A stretch of DNA of 54,614 nucleotides from an uncultured Acidobacteriota bacterium (lineage in GTDB: Bacteria > Acidobacteriota > Terriglobia > UBA7540), in contig CALCEB010000275.1 in NCBI GenBank assembly GCA_937900045.1, positions 1 through 54,614 on the forward strand. Direction: 5' to 3'. This document shows, one piece after another, positions 44,555 through 53,498 of this stretch (the first letter of the stretch is position 1; every line of letters begins with the position of its first letter). The position numbers and the translations under genes are program-made. The notes under the pieces are model-generated. The model saw only the letters and a list, made by a program, of their open reading frames with translations. It ran no database searches and had not been told where the DNA came from.

Positions 44555-47284
44555 ATGAAACCCACGCGAAGACAGTTCTTGCAGACTTCAGCCCTGGCGA
44601 CGGTTGCGGGAAGCCTTCCAGCATCGCCAGCAACGGCTGCGACACCGGCGGCTTCGCCGGCCCTACCCGCCACGCGCCAGAACTCAACGCTGGACGCATT
44701 TCAAATTGCCCGGCAGCACAATATCCAGAGGAATGTTCCGGGTCCCGATTTTTTTGAAGGAATGTTCCTGGGCAACGGCGACATTGGGGTGTGCGCGGTC
44801 GTCCGCCCGGACGCGCTGGGGCTTCACATCGGCAAGAATGATTCCTGGGACATTCGTGTGAGCGAGGACATCGAAAAGGAGGTTCTCACATTCCAAGACA
44901 TTCTGAAGCTTTGGCAGCGGGCGAGTGATGAAGCGAAGCGCCTGGGCAAGCCGGATCTGCTGTATCTTGAATCCAACATTCCCTTTTTCCGCGATTACAC
45001 GCAGAAAGTTGAATCGTCCTACAGGAAGCCGTGGCCGCGCCCCTGGCCCTGCGGCACCGTGTGGATTCACTGGGACCCACGCTGGGTTCATGCCGGTTCG
45101 CAGCGGCTCGATCCCGCGGACGGCTTATTCACACTTGACCTAGCGCTTAATGAGGCCGGACAGCCTCCGCGAGCCGCTACTGTTTCAACTTTCGTGGATT
45201 GGGCCACAGGACTGATTTCCATTTCCACCAATGGCCCGGTGCCCTTGCTTTCCGTCGATTATTACCCGGATCTGGATGAGGTCCACGCATCGCCCCTGGG
45301 ATTCGGGGAATCCCAGACTTCGTGGGGCATGTTGCCGCGCCCGGAAATCAACGCCATCACTGGCGAAGATTTTGCGGAGTTTTCGTCCTTTCAGTATTTT
45401 CCTGCCCTCGGGCCGACGGAGCAAATGCAGTCGCCGCCCCGGTCAGACAAGGACCGGAATTTTTCGCTGTACGGGCGCGTCCGGGGCAAATGGTCCATCG
45501 AAGGGCTTGCCGAGAGCCAATCGCGGCTGAAGCAGACGGGCCAATCCGCCGGAACATTTACCCACTATGCGCAGGCTCCGGGAGTGTATCTGGCAAGCAA
45601 AAGTTTGCAGCCATTTCGCCTTGACCTGATGGTGGTGACGCCTCGGGATATTTTGCTCGACCGTCTCGAACACCAGGCGGCTGCCGGGGACAATCGCCAT
45701 CCCAGGATCATCATCAGCCAAGATCACGCTTATAGCCCGGAAGACCTGGACACGAAAACTTACGCTCGCAAGAATGTGGAGCGACTTGCCGCACTACCCG
45801 TGAGTGAAATTCGAAAGGATTCCGAAGCCCACTGGAGGAATTTCTGGTCGCGTTCGGCGGTTGAGTTTGAGGACAAAGAATTCGAACGGATCTGGTATCA
45901 AAACCAGTATTTTCTTGCCTGCTGCTTGCGGGAGCGCAAGACGGCGCCCGGTCTTTTCGGCAATTGGTCCACGGGCCGCATCGGCACGGCCTGGCACAGC
46001 GACTACCACATGGACTACAACTGCCAGCAAGTGTTTTGGGGCGTCTTTTCGAGCAATCACGCGGAGCAGCACCTGCCCTACTTCGAGCTTTGCCAGAACC
46101 TGATGGCCATGTCGGGAAAATATGCCAAGGAAAAATTCGGTCAGCCCGGCGCTTACTTCCCTCACTCGGCTTATCCCGCGCCCAGCCAGATGGTGCCGTA
46201 CCCCGTCCCGCCCTGGGGTTATCAAATCAGTGAAACACCCTGGACGGTGCAAAGTCTGTGGTGGCAATACCTCTACACCCAGGACGAAGACTACTTGCGC
46301 CGGGCGTATCCCATCCTGAGCGCCGCGGCGCGATTCATCGCCGCTTATGTGAAAAAGGGAGAGGATGGGAAATATCATGTCATCCCCACCGTTTCCTCTG
46401 AAAACTGGGGCTTCACCGTGGATTATCGCCTCAACAAGGATTGCATTTTGGATCTCGCTCTAGCCCAATTCCTGCTGGATGCAGTGATCGAAGGTTCTGC
46501 CGTGCTCCATGAGGATGAAGCGGAGCGCGTCCATTGGAAGGAAATTCTCGACAACATGACGCCTTACCCCACGGCTCATGGACCTTACGGCGAAGTGTGG
46601 CTGGACGTTGAAAATGCGCCGGTGGAACACATCTACAATGTGCCGATCACGCTGGCCCCGGTCTTCCCAGCGGAACAGGTGGGCATCGGGCGGAACGAAG
46701 ACCAAGGGGAAATCGCGCGGCGCACCGCCCGCCTGGTTCGCCTGGAAGGCGGCAACGACTTGGTATATCAGCCGCTGATCCGCGCCCGGCTGGGCATGCT
46801 TGACCTAGACTGGTTTAAACAGCAGGTGCGTTACTGCATTCTGCCGGACCGCATTTCTAACGACCGAATCCGCCAAGTGGGCGGGCGATATAACGACTCC
46901 ACCAATTTTGATTTCATGATGCGCATGGGCGTCTGGACGGAAAACCTTTCCCTGCCCGGCGTGCTGAACGAGTGCATGATGCAAAGCTACACAGGAATCA
47001 TCCGGCTATTTCCCAACACCATCAATCTTGGTCCGGTGCGTTTCGAGAACCTGCGCGCTGCGGGCGCCTTTCTGGTGAGTGCAGCATACGACGGCAAGCA
47101 AGTCTCTGACATCTCCTTGCTGAGCGAAAAGGGGAAGACCGTCCGGCTGGCGAAGCCGTGGGCTTCCGGAATGGTTCAAGTGACCAAGGCAGAGGATGGC
47201 CAGCACGTTCCAACTCGACTCGAAAACGAGCTTGTGGTTTTTGAAACCGAACCGGGCGAGCGCTATCGCCTTGAGCCTGCATGA
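44555..47284 (+). CDS. Tat-exported glycoside hydrolase, GH95-like (alpha/alpha)6 barrel
   Basis: A 909-residue exported protein with a Tat signal (TRRQFLQTSALATVAGS). An N-terminal beta-sandwich (EGMFLGNGDIGVCAVVRPDALGLHIGKNDSWD) is the usual opening of GH95-type fucosidase/galactosidase proteins. The helical barrel follows (FLACCLRERKTAPGLFGNWSTG, WHSDYHMDYNCQQVFW, LWWQYLYTQDEDYLRRAYPIL, and a C-terminal LNECMMQSYTGIIRLFPN). The nearest named activities are alpha-L-fucosidase or alpha-galactosidase; the exact linkage cannot be told. Full length for the family. A weak ribosome binding site (AGGCGATTG) precedes ATG 44555. Confidence 0.85.
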   Translation: MKPTRRQFLQTSALATVAGSLPASPATAATPAASPALPATRQNSTLDAFQIARQHNIQRNVPGPDFFEGMFLGNGDIGVCAVVRPDALGLHIGKNDSWDIRVSEDIEKEVLTFQDILKLWQRASDEAKRLGKPDLLYLESNIPFFRDYTQKVESSYRKPWPRPWPCGTVWIHWDPRWVHAGSQRLDPADGLFTLDLALNEAGQPPRAATVSTFVDWATGLISISTNGPVPLLSVDYYPDLDEVHASPLGFGESQTSWGMLPRPEINAITGEDFAEFSSFQYFPALGPTEQMQSPPRSDKDRNFSLYGRVRGKWSIEGLAESQSRLKQTGQSAGTFTHYAQAPGVYLASKSLQPFRLDLMVVTPRDILLDRLEHQAAAGDNRHPRIIISQDHAYSPEDLDTKTYARKNVERLAALPVSEIRKDSEAHWRNFWSRSAVEFEDKEFERIWYQNQYFLACCLRERKTAPGLFGNWSTGRIGTAWHSDYHMDYNCQQVFWGVFSSNHAEQHLPYFELCQNLMAMSGKYAKEKFGQPGAYFPHSAYPAPSQMVPYPVPPWGYQISETPWTVQSLWWQYLYTQDEDYLRRAYPILSAAARFIAAYVKKGEDGKYHVIPTVSSENWGFTVDYRLNKDCILDLALAQFLLDAVIEGSAVLHEDEAERVHWKEILDNMTPYPTAHGPYGEVWLDVENAPVEHIYNVPITLAPVFPAEQVGIGRNEDQGEIARRTARLVRLEGGNDLVYQPLIRARLGMLDLDWFKQQVRYCILPDRISNDRIRQVGGRYNDSTNFDFMMRMGVWTENLSLPGVLNECMMQSYTGIIRLFPNTINLGPVRFENLRAAGAFLVSAAYDGKQVSDISLLSEKGKTVRLAKPWASGMVQVTKAEDGQHVPTRLENELVVFETEPGERYRLEPA

Positions 47285-47469
47285 TGGATACAGGGGACAG
47301 ACCGGAACTTCATTCGGTAGTCGTGCAGTAGCACGTCCTCGTTCAGGCAAACGAAAATGGCGAGAAGCTCCTGAGCTGCTCCGGGTGACCCCTGGTATAG
47401 ACATCACTTGTGAGGGCGGCCTGGAAAGGATTCACCCCATCCCGATTCGCAATCGTATCTGCGGATGGT

Positions 47470-49029
47470 TTACTGGCTTGATTCCGGCAGCGTGCGAAGC
47501 AATCTCTGTTGGTTGGCGGGGTTTACGGGCGTCTTGATTTTCTTCAGAGCAGCCAGCGCCGCCGCGGCCTTTTGCGGCAACCCCAATTTGGTGTACAGCC
47601 GGGCGAGTTGCGAATAGGCCTTCGAGTAATTTTGATTCAACGCCACCGCCGCATTTAAGTCTACGATCGCAGCCTTGGGTGATCCTTGGCTTTCCAGCAG
47701 TTTTGCCCGCCAGAAGTAGCCTCCCGCATCCGAGGGATCGAGCTTCAGAGCTGTGTCCAACTCTTTCCGGCTTTCTTCCGGCTTCCGGTCTTCCAATAAG
47801 ACCACGCCGAGCTCGCGATGGAATAAAGCCTGGCCTGAGTCCGCGGAGACCGCCTTCTTCAAAGCCTCCACGGCGGCGGCATACTTCTTCTGCTTCCGCG
47901 CGATGAGCCCCAAGAGCAGATAAGCTGCGGAGTATTGAGGCGAGATTCCTAGGGTCTCTTTGCACGCTTGTTCCGCCTCTCCGTATTGCCCCAGCAAGTA
48001 ATGGCTCACGGCAATGCGGTAAGGGATGAAGGGTGTTTGCGGAGCGAGCGCACGCGCTTTAGTCAGCGTGGCAATGGCATCCGCGTATTTGCCGCTGAGG
48101 TCTTCAAGCCAGGCATACGCGGCAAGATAGCTGGGGTTTTCTGGAGATTGCCGGACGGCAGAAGAAAGATCGGCGGCGGCCGCATTCAAGTTGCCAGTCA
48201 GCGCCCTCGCTTCCCCCATCAACAACAATCTTTCTGGGTCTCCTGCAGCGTTTGCAGGCAGGCCTCGCAGGACTGCCACCGCCTCCACCGGCTCCCCGGC
48301 CAGGAGGCTGGCTTTGGCCAACAGAATTTTGACCTCTGAGTTCTCTGGCATCAATTCGTTGGCATCCTCCAATAGGGTGCGCGCTTCTTGAATTCGTTGA
48401 TAGCGAAAACAAAGAGTTGCCAGCGTAACCGCAAGCCGGGGATTGTCCGGAAAGGATGACATGGCATCCTGCGCCACTTTTGAAGCTTGCTCCGGACTGC
48501 CGGCCTCAAATCGTGCTTGCACCAAGCCAACCCAGATTCGGGGGTCCTTGGGAGAGAGTTTGCGGGCTTCCTCCAGCGACGAAGCGGCGGCTTGCGCCTC
48601 ACCCGACTGAAGCAGCGTCATTCCCAGCGCATATCGGGCAGGTAAATATTCCGGGTCCTGCTTCAGGGCTTCGCGGAATTGGTGGATCGCGGCTTGTGGC
48701 TGGTGGTCTTGAGCGTAGGCGAGGCCCAGATTGTAACGAACTGCTGTAGACCGGTTGCCCAACTGGACTGACTTCCGAAAGTCCAGAATGGCCGGCCGTA
48801 CATTTCCCTCACCGGCCTCTGCCATCGCAAGGTAATAAAAGTTAGGCGCGGATGGATCGTTCTTCGCTAACTGCGAGAAAGCTCTTGCTGCGCCTGCAAA
48901 ATCATGGGTTTGGAAAGCCCGGACTCCTTGCTCATAGACGTCTCTTTCACTCTGGGCCCACGCCGGAAGATGTCCCGCAAAAAGGACGGCTCCCAGCACA
49001 AGGCAACCCGCCGCCATGCGGATCTTCAT
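47470..49029 (-). CDS. Exported tetratricopeptide-repeat protein
   Basis: A 519-residue protein with a Sec signal peptide (GCLVLGAVLFAGHLPAWAQS, cleavage near 23). At least twelve TPR units follow, such as GVRAFQTHDFAGAARAFSQLAKNDP, YNLGLAYAQDHQPQAAIHQFREALKQDP and YSQLARLYTKLGLPQKAAAALAAL. It should scaffold protein contacts in the periplasm. I chose ATG 49027-49029; a start at 49056 adds nine residues before the signal peptide. It converges with the GH95-like gene, and no function can be assigned. It is not closely similar in order to the TPR protein at 25768. Confidence 0.85.
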   Translation of the reverse strand: MKIRMAAGCLVLGAVLFAGHLPAWAQSERDVYEQGVRAFQTHDFAGAARAFSQLAKNDPSAPNFYYLAMAEAGEGNVRPAILDFRKSVQLGNRSTAVRYNLGLAYAQDHQPQAAIHQFREALKQDPEYLPARYALGMTLLQSGEAQAAASSLEEARKLSPKDPRIWVGLVQARFEAGSPEQASKVAQDAMSSFPDNPRLAVTLATLCFRYQRIQEARTLLEDANELMPENSEVKILLAKASLLAGEPVEAVAVLRGLPANAAGDPERLLLMGEARALTGNLNAAAADLSSAVRQSPENPSYLAAYAWLEDLSGKYADAIATLTKARALAPQTPFIPYRIAVSHYLLGQYGEAEQACKETLGISPQYSAAYLLLGLIARKQKKYAAAVEALKKAVSADSGQALFHRELGVVLLEDRKPEESRKELDTALKLDPSDAGGYFWRAKLLESQGSPKAAIVDLNAAVALNQNYSKAYSQLARLYTKLGLPQKAAAALAALKKIKTPVNPANQQRLLRTLPESSQ

Positions 49030-49166
49030 GGTTGGATACCTATCCCATGAGCGCAATACTCTAACGGCTCAAACTGGAGGAAGAAGCCTATCACGATATG
49101 ACCAATAAGCGGTTGGGCCAAAAGCGCCGGTTGAAGTGCGAGGCCCCCGCTCATGACTCTTAAACC

Positions 49167-49339
49167 CAATACTGTTCAGTTAAGGCGAGTTTCATGATCT
49201 TGATCTCAGAGGCGTCGCCTGACCCCTCACCCCGGCCCTCTCCCCGCAAGCGGGGAGAGGGTGACGCGAAGCGGCGGGTGAGGGGCTCTGGTTCAACTGT
49301 GTGCATTATTCTCGACCGGACCTTAAGTGAACAGCATTG
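49167..49339. mobile_element. 173-bp MITE with terminal inverted repeats and 10-bp target duplication
   Basis: Ends CAATACTGTTCAGTTAAGG and CCTTAAGTGAACAGCATTG are inverted repeats with two mismatches over 19 bp. The element is flanked on both sides by CTCTTAAACC (49157-49166 and 49340-49349), a perfect 10-bp target duplication. The centre carries the hairpin CCCTCTCCCCGC-AA-GCGGGGAGAGGG and CTCACCCC/GGGGTGAG-like arms. It encodes no protein, so a transposase elsewhere must have moved it. A 10-bp duplication fits IS4-type transposases. Confidence 0.88.
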
Positions 49340-49531
49340 CTCTTAAACCGTAGCCGCAAGCCATCATACTTTATTTTAGAGTGCAGGCCCCGTGGCTTTC
49401 AAGACCCAAGAGAGACTTCCCTGCCCGGCGCACGTGCCGCAAGCTGAGTTTTGCGGTTCATTTGCCAAAAAGAAATCGAAGGCAATCGCCGCCAGTCCTT
49501 GACTCCCAGCCCCGAGGAGCATAGATTCTAA

Positions 49532-49544
49532 TTGGTTGTACCAA
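49532..49544. promoter_or_regulatory. FadR/GntR-type operator TTGGT-TGT-ACCAA
   Basis: A perfect palindrome with TGGT and ACCA half-sites, the known recognition pattern of FCD-type GntR regulators. It lies 28 nt before the regulator's start, pointing to autoregulation. Confidence 0.75.
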
Positions 49545-49571
49545 ATAAATCAGGAAAGTCGAGGCGCCCCA

Positions 49572-50318
49572 ATGGCAAGGAAATCCGGCATTCAGTCCGA
49601 TTCCGGGCCGAACCGGGATCTGACCGGAAAATTAATCGCCAACTTCAAGACTTTGATTGGGGAAGGGGTCTTTACCCCCGGTTGCAAGTTGCCGCCCGAG
49701 CGGGAGCTTGCGCAACAATTTGGCGTGAATCGGTCTTCCTTGCGCCAGGCCCTGAAGGTGTTGCAATTAATGGGGGTCGTCACCCAGCACGTGGGCAGCG
49801 GCACCTACCTGAGTCACAGCGCCTCAAACATTATGCGCGAGCCCATGGAATTTCTGATCCTAATGGGCGATATTACCGATGAGGAATTGTTTGACGCCCG
49901 TATGATTGTGGAATCCGAGTTGGCAGCGCGCGCCGCCGAGCGAGCTACCTCTGAAGATCTCGAATCTCTACGCCAGGCAATTGCAGACTTGGCCGCCAGC
50001 AAGTCTGACCTTTCCCGCCTGGAAGCGGACTTGGCCTTCCATGAGGCGATCTTCCGGGCCTCGGGCAACCGGGTGTGCCGTCTGATCTTCACCGTCATTC
50101 ATCGCGCCATTCTCGTGAGTATGGAAAGGATTGTCCGGCGCAGCGGCGTTGACCGGCCATTGACCTTCCACAGGGCTATCTATTCGGCCATCCGCCAAAA
50201 GCAATCTGGTGAAGCCAAGCAGATCATGATGGAACATCTGCTGGATGCCAAGTCCCAGCTTATGGCCGCCAACAAGAAGACGGCGCGCTCACCTTCAGAC
50301 AGCGTTTCGCCGGTCTGA
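49572..50318 (+). CDS. FadR-type (GntR family, FCD domain) transcriptional regulator
   Basis: A 248-residue regulator. The winged helix (LPPERELAQQFGVNRSSLRQALKVLQLMGVV..., GSGTYLS) binds DNA. The FCD effector domain has RMIVESELAARAAERAT, DLAFHEAIFRASGNRV and a histidine-rich metal site typical of the family (FHRAIYSAI, MEHLLDAK). Relatives sense small acids such as uronates and lactate. The operator-like palindrome 28 nt upstream and the nearby mannonate-dehydratase genes suggest control of uronate catabolism. ATG 49572 is chosen over the TTG at 49536, which lies inside the palindrome. Confidence 0.92.
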   Translation: MARKSGIQSDSGPNRDLTGKLIANFKTLIGEGVFTPGCKLPPERELAQQFGVNRSSLRQALKVLQLMGVVTQHVGSGTYLSHSASNIMREPMEFLILMGDITDEELFDARMIVESELAARAAERATSEDLESLRQAIADLAASKSDLSRLEADLAFHEAIFRASGNRVCRLIFTVIHRAILVSMERIVRRSGVDRPLTFHRAIYSAIRQKQSGEAKQIMMEHLLDAKSQLMAANKKTARSPSDSVSPV

Positions 50319-50332
50319 ACCCTGCTGGAGAG

Positions 50333-51886
50333 ATGCCGGTCAGCAACACCAACTTCCCCGCTACCTCAGCCACGATATCAATGATTCCACTCACAAAAAT
50401 CTCGCGGCGCCATGCGCTGAAGTCTCTCGCCACTTCCGGCCTGCTGGTTCCGGCTGCTCCGTTGCTGCTTCCCGTGCATACAGCGCAACCGCCCGCCGGG
50501 CCGGGGGCGGAACTCGGCTATTCTTTCCGGGATGTTGCCCGAACCGCGGGGATTACCGCCCGGAACTACTACGGCGGAGAGACGTCAAAAAAGTACATCA
50601 TTGAGGCCAATGGCTGCGGCGTGGCGTTCTTCGACTACGATCAAGACGGCTGGCTGGACATTTTCCTACTGAATGGGTGGAGGCTCGAGGGCTTTCCAGA
50701 AGGGCAAGAGCCCACCAACCACCTGTTCCATAACAACCGGGATGGGAAATTGGACCTCTTTGTTTCGAATTACCTCGTCTTCGATCCCAAAACCGCTCCC
50801 GACCCCGGGTCGAATCCATATTGCATTTATCGCGGATTGGCTGTGAATTGCGGTCCTCGCGGCCTGCAGAGTGAGACCAACCTGCTTTATCACAACAATG
50901 GCGACGGGACTTTTGCGGACATTTCCGAAAGGTCAGGAATCAGCACAGTTAGCGGCAATTATGGCTTGGGCGTCCTGGTCGGTGATTTCGATAATGACGG
51001 ATGGCCGGATGTCTACGTAGCCAATGATGACACACCCTGCGTGCTGTTTCACAATCAGCACAACGGAACGTTCAAGGACACGGGAGTGCTGGCCGGCGTG
51101 GCCTTTGACGCCAACGGCCGGGTGACAGCCGGCATGGGTGTAGCCGCTGCCGACTACGATTGCGATGGGTGGTTGGACATTTTCCGCACCAATTTTTCCG
51201 ATGAGATTCCTACCCTTTACCAGAACAATGGCGATGGTAGCTTCACAGACGTAACCTACCCGGCCGGCGTCGCAGATTACACGCTTTTTGTAGGCTGGGG
51301 CTGCGGATTTTTGGATCCGGACAACGACGGATGGGCTGACATCTTCTATTGCAATGGCCACGTCTATCCCGAGTTGGCGCGAGCTCACACCGGTGTCCCT
51401 TACCTCGCGCCGCGCGTTCTTTACCGCAACCTCGGCAACGGCCGGTTTCAGGACGTTTCGAAACGGGCAGGCGGTTGCATTACCACCCCTTCCTCAGGCC
51501 GTGGTTGCGCCTTCGGAGACTTTGACAACGATGGCGACCCCGACATTGTGATTAACAATATGAATGACTTTCCTTCCCTGTTGCGCTGCGACCGCACCAA
51601 TGAGAATCATTGGATCACCATCCAGGCGATTGGAACCAAGTCGAACCGCAGCGCCATTGGCGCCCGCCTGAAGTGCGTCACGGGCAATCACGCCCAGATC
51701 GACGAGGTGCGCAGCGGCGGCAGCTATCTATCCCAGAATGACCTTCGAATTCACTTTGGGCTGGGGACCGCAAAGATGATTGATCTGCTGGAAGTGCGCT
51801 GGCCCAGTGGTATCACGGATACTTTCCGTAAACTTCCTGCCGACCGCTTCATCGAGGTGCGTGAAGGCTCTTCGCGCCGCAAATAG
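50333..51886 (+). CDS. CRTAC1-type exported FG-GAP/VCBS and ASPIC-UnbV protein
   Basis: A 517-residue protein with a Tat-like signal (KISRRHALKSLATSGLLV). At least five FG-GAP/VCBS blades follow, each with a calcium-binding loop such as DYDQDGWLDIF, DFDNDGWPDVY, DYDCDGWLDIF, DPDNDGWADIF and DFDNDGDPDIV. The C-terminal ASPIC/UnbV domain contains NHWITIQAIGTKSNRSAIGARL and DLLEVRWPSG. Near residue 135 the sequence jumps from LFHNNRDG to KLDLFVSN, joining one blade's start to the next blade's end; about 30 residues are missing in frame. It is probably a secreted or surface beta-propeller with an unknown glycan or protein ligand. Confidence 0.85.
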   Translation: MPVSNTNFPATSATISMIPLTKISRRHALKSLATSGLLVPAAPLLLPVHTAQPPAGPGAELGYSFRDVARTAGITARNYYGGETSKKYIIEANGCGVAFFDYDQDGWLDIFLLNGWRLEGFPEGQEPTNHLFHNNRDGKLDLFVSNYLVFDPKTAPDPGSNPYCIYRGLAVNCGPRGLQSETNLLYHNNGDGTFADISERSGISTVSGNYGLGVLVGDFDNDGWPDVYVANDDTPCVLFHNQHNGTFKDTGVLAGVAFDANGRVTAGMGVAAADYDCDGWLDIFRTNFSDEIPTLYQNNGDGSFTDVTYPAGVADYTLFVGWGCGFLDPDNDGWADIFYCNGHVYPELARAHTGVPYLAPRVLYRNLGNGRFQDVSKRAGGCITTPSSGRGCAFGDFDNDGDPDIVINNMNDFPSLLRCDRTNENHWITIQAIGTKSNRSAIGARLKCVTGNHAQIDEVRSGGSYLSQNDLRIHFGLGTAKMIDLLEVRWPSGITDTFRKLPADRFIEVREGSSRRK

Positions 51887-51965
51887 GACAGGATTTCTGA
51901 GAGTGATCCGCTCAAACAACCGGCCTTCGTGATCCGGTCGTGGCATGAACGATCCTACGCTGCCA

Positions 51966-53039
51966 CTATCCATCACGATCAAGGCTTTGCAGAAAAGCTC
52001 GAATGTAACCGAGTGCGTAAGCCATCCCGGCGTGCCACGGAGCAGTACAATCCATCTGCGGAGTATGGTCGGGGACGATGACACCTTCGAATTGATTCTG
52101 TTTCAGGATTTGCAGCACGCGATACATGTCAATGCCCCCCTCGTCCACAAACGTTTCGTGATAGTGAGGGGCCTTACCATGCACGTTGCGAAGATGAACG
52201 TAGGCCACCTTCCCCTGGCCGCTATACTGGTCCACCACCTGATAAATATCCCCTTCGGTCATTTCGGCGAGCGAACCCACGCAAAATTCCAGTGCGTTTC
52301 GCGGGCTTGGCTTCAGGTCCAGAAGCTTTTGATAGAACCGTGGCTGGTACACGAGCCTCGGCTGGCCGCGGAGCACCGGCACGGGGGGATCATCGGGGTG
52401 AGCCGCCAATGTCACACCCGCTTCTTCCGCCACCGGAACAACGGCTTCGAGAAAATCCGACAGCCGCTTCCATAGTTGTTCGGATGTTGCCGCAGGAACG
52501 GTGCCCGCAGGAGCATCGGGGTTGTAAACCATGTTCCAGACCGTGCCGTTGGGAACAGGGGTCTGATCCACGTCATCCATACCGACGGAAATCGCGCCGC
52601 CCCGGGCAAAGGGACCTCTGATCCTGCCGGCGACTCCGGCGATCGAAAAGTTGTAGCCTAAGACCGGGATACCCACACGCCCCATCGCGCGGATGATAGT
52701 CTTGACGTTTTCAAGATGCTCTTTTTTTTTCGGGCCGTCCAACAACACGTCATACCAATGGGCCGGATCAAGGTTTTCAATCGCGGCCAATTCCAAGCCA
52801 GCAGCATTGATTTGCTCTCTCAGCGCCGCCAGCTCTTCATAAGTCCACAGCTTGCTGGGATCCCCGGCGCGTCCCCAGCCCGCCAAGTTGCCAACCGGTT
52901 GGTTCTGCTTGTCGGTGTCTTCTCCCTGATTGAAATAGTCGACCCAATGGACTACCACGTGCGTGCAGCCACACTGCCGTGCAAAGCGAAAATTCTCCGC
53001 CGTAAGCATATGGCGGTACAGACCCAAACCGAGTTTCAT
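51966..53039 (-). CDS. uxuA: Mannonate dehydratase
   Basis: A 357-residue cytoplasmic enzyme that dehydrates D-mannonate to 2-keto-3-deoxygluconate in the glucuronate route. Family motifs are present: VLGYNFSIAG, AAHPDDPPVP with its metal-binding histidine, LEFCVGSLAEM with the metal-binding cysteine, YVHLRNVHG with a second histidine, and IVPDHTPQMD. Length is normal for the family. AGGAGC 5 nt before ATG 53037-53039 is the ribosome binding site. It is divergent from the second family member. With the MFS carrier, the enolase-superfamily enzyme and the FadR-type regulator it points to uronate use. Confidence 0.93.
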   Translation of the reverse strand: MKLGLGLYRHMLTAENFRFARQCGCTHVVVHWVDYFNQGEDTDKQNQPVGNLAGWGRAGDPSKLWTYEELAALREQINAAGLELAAIENLDPAHWYDVLLDGPKKKEHLENVKTIIRAMGRVGIPVLGYNFSIAGVAGRIRGPFARGGAISVGMDDVDQTPVPNGTVWNMVYNPDAPAGTVPAATSEQLWKRLSDFLEAVVPVAEEAGVTLAAHPDDPPVPVLRGQPRLVYQPRFYQKLLDLKPSPRNALEFCVGSLAEMTEGDIYQVVDQYSGQGKVAYVHLRNVHGKAPHYHETFVDEGGIDMYRVLQILKQNQFEGVIVPDHTPQMDCTAPWHAGMAYALGYIRAFLQSLDRDG

Positions 53040-53103
53040 GAGTGCTCCTATTTTTTGAGACCGGCGCGTCCACCGCTATCTCTCTTATGATTATGCCGGC
53101 TTA

Positions 53104-53123
53104 TGTAAGTGAGCATTCTTACA
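53104..53123 (-). promoter_or_regulatory. Inverted repeat TGTAAG-8-CTTACA upstream of uxuA
   Basis: Six-base half-sites separated by TGAGCATT lie 65 bases upstream of uxuA in an AT-rich region. The symmetry fits a regulator site. It does not match the TGGT/ACCA pattern of the FadR-type regulator. Confidence 0.45.
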
Positions 53124-53386
53124 CAATTTGATCAAAAAAGACCTGGAAAGCTCATTGTGCGCGAAGCGCTAACCAGTGAACTTCTTCAACTGAGATATTT
53201 TCAAACGAAAAGATCAACAACTCGGGTGCAGGGAGAATCTGTAAGTAATTGATGCAACCTGATTTAAAATCTATCTTTGACTGACTTCTCAATAGGATTC
53301 ATTAAGGAATTGAAAAAAATTGCCCTTTCTGGCATAAGCATTTTGACCAGAGACGGCTTGGCGTCTCAGCCAGATGGAAAGAAATC

Positions 53387-53494
53387 ATGCTTGATCCGGT
53401 CTACGAAGTACGAGATTTCATCGCGGGTCTCGATCACCCGGAGGGCGTGGCGGCGGGCCGCGTCGCTCAACAAGTAAGTAACAAGGAGGAATGA
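53387..53494 (+). pseudogene. SMP-30/gluconolactonase-type N-terminal relic
   Basis: ATG 53387 with GGAAAGAA upstream opens 35 codons reading L-D-P-V-Y-E-V-R-D-F-I-A-G-L-D-H-P-E-G-V-A-A-G, the opening of SMP-30/lactonase beta-propellers (LDHPEGVAxGPDG). The rest is gone and the frame stops at TGA 53492-53494, 4 nt before the next gene's start. It may survive as an upstream reading frame that couples translation. Confidence 0.6.
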
Positions 53495-53498
53495 CTCC

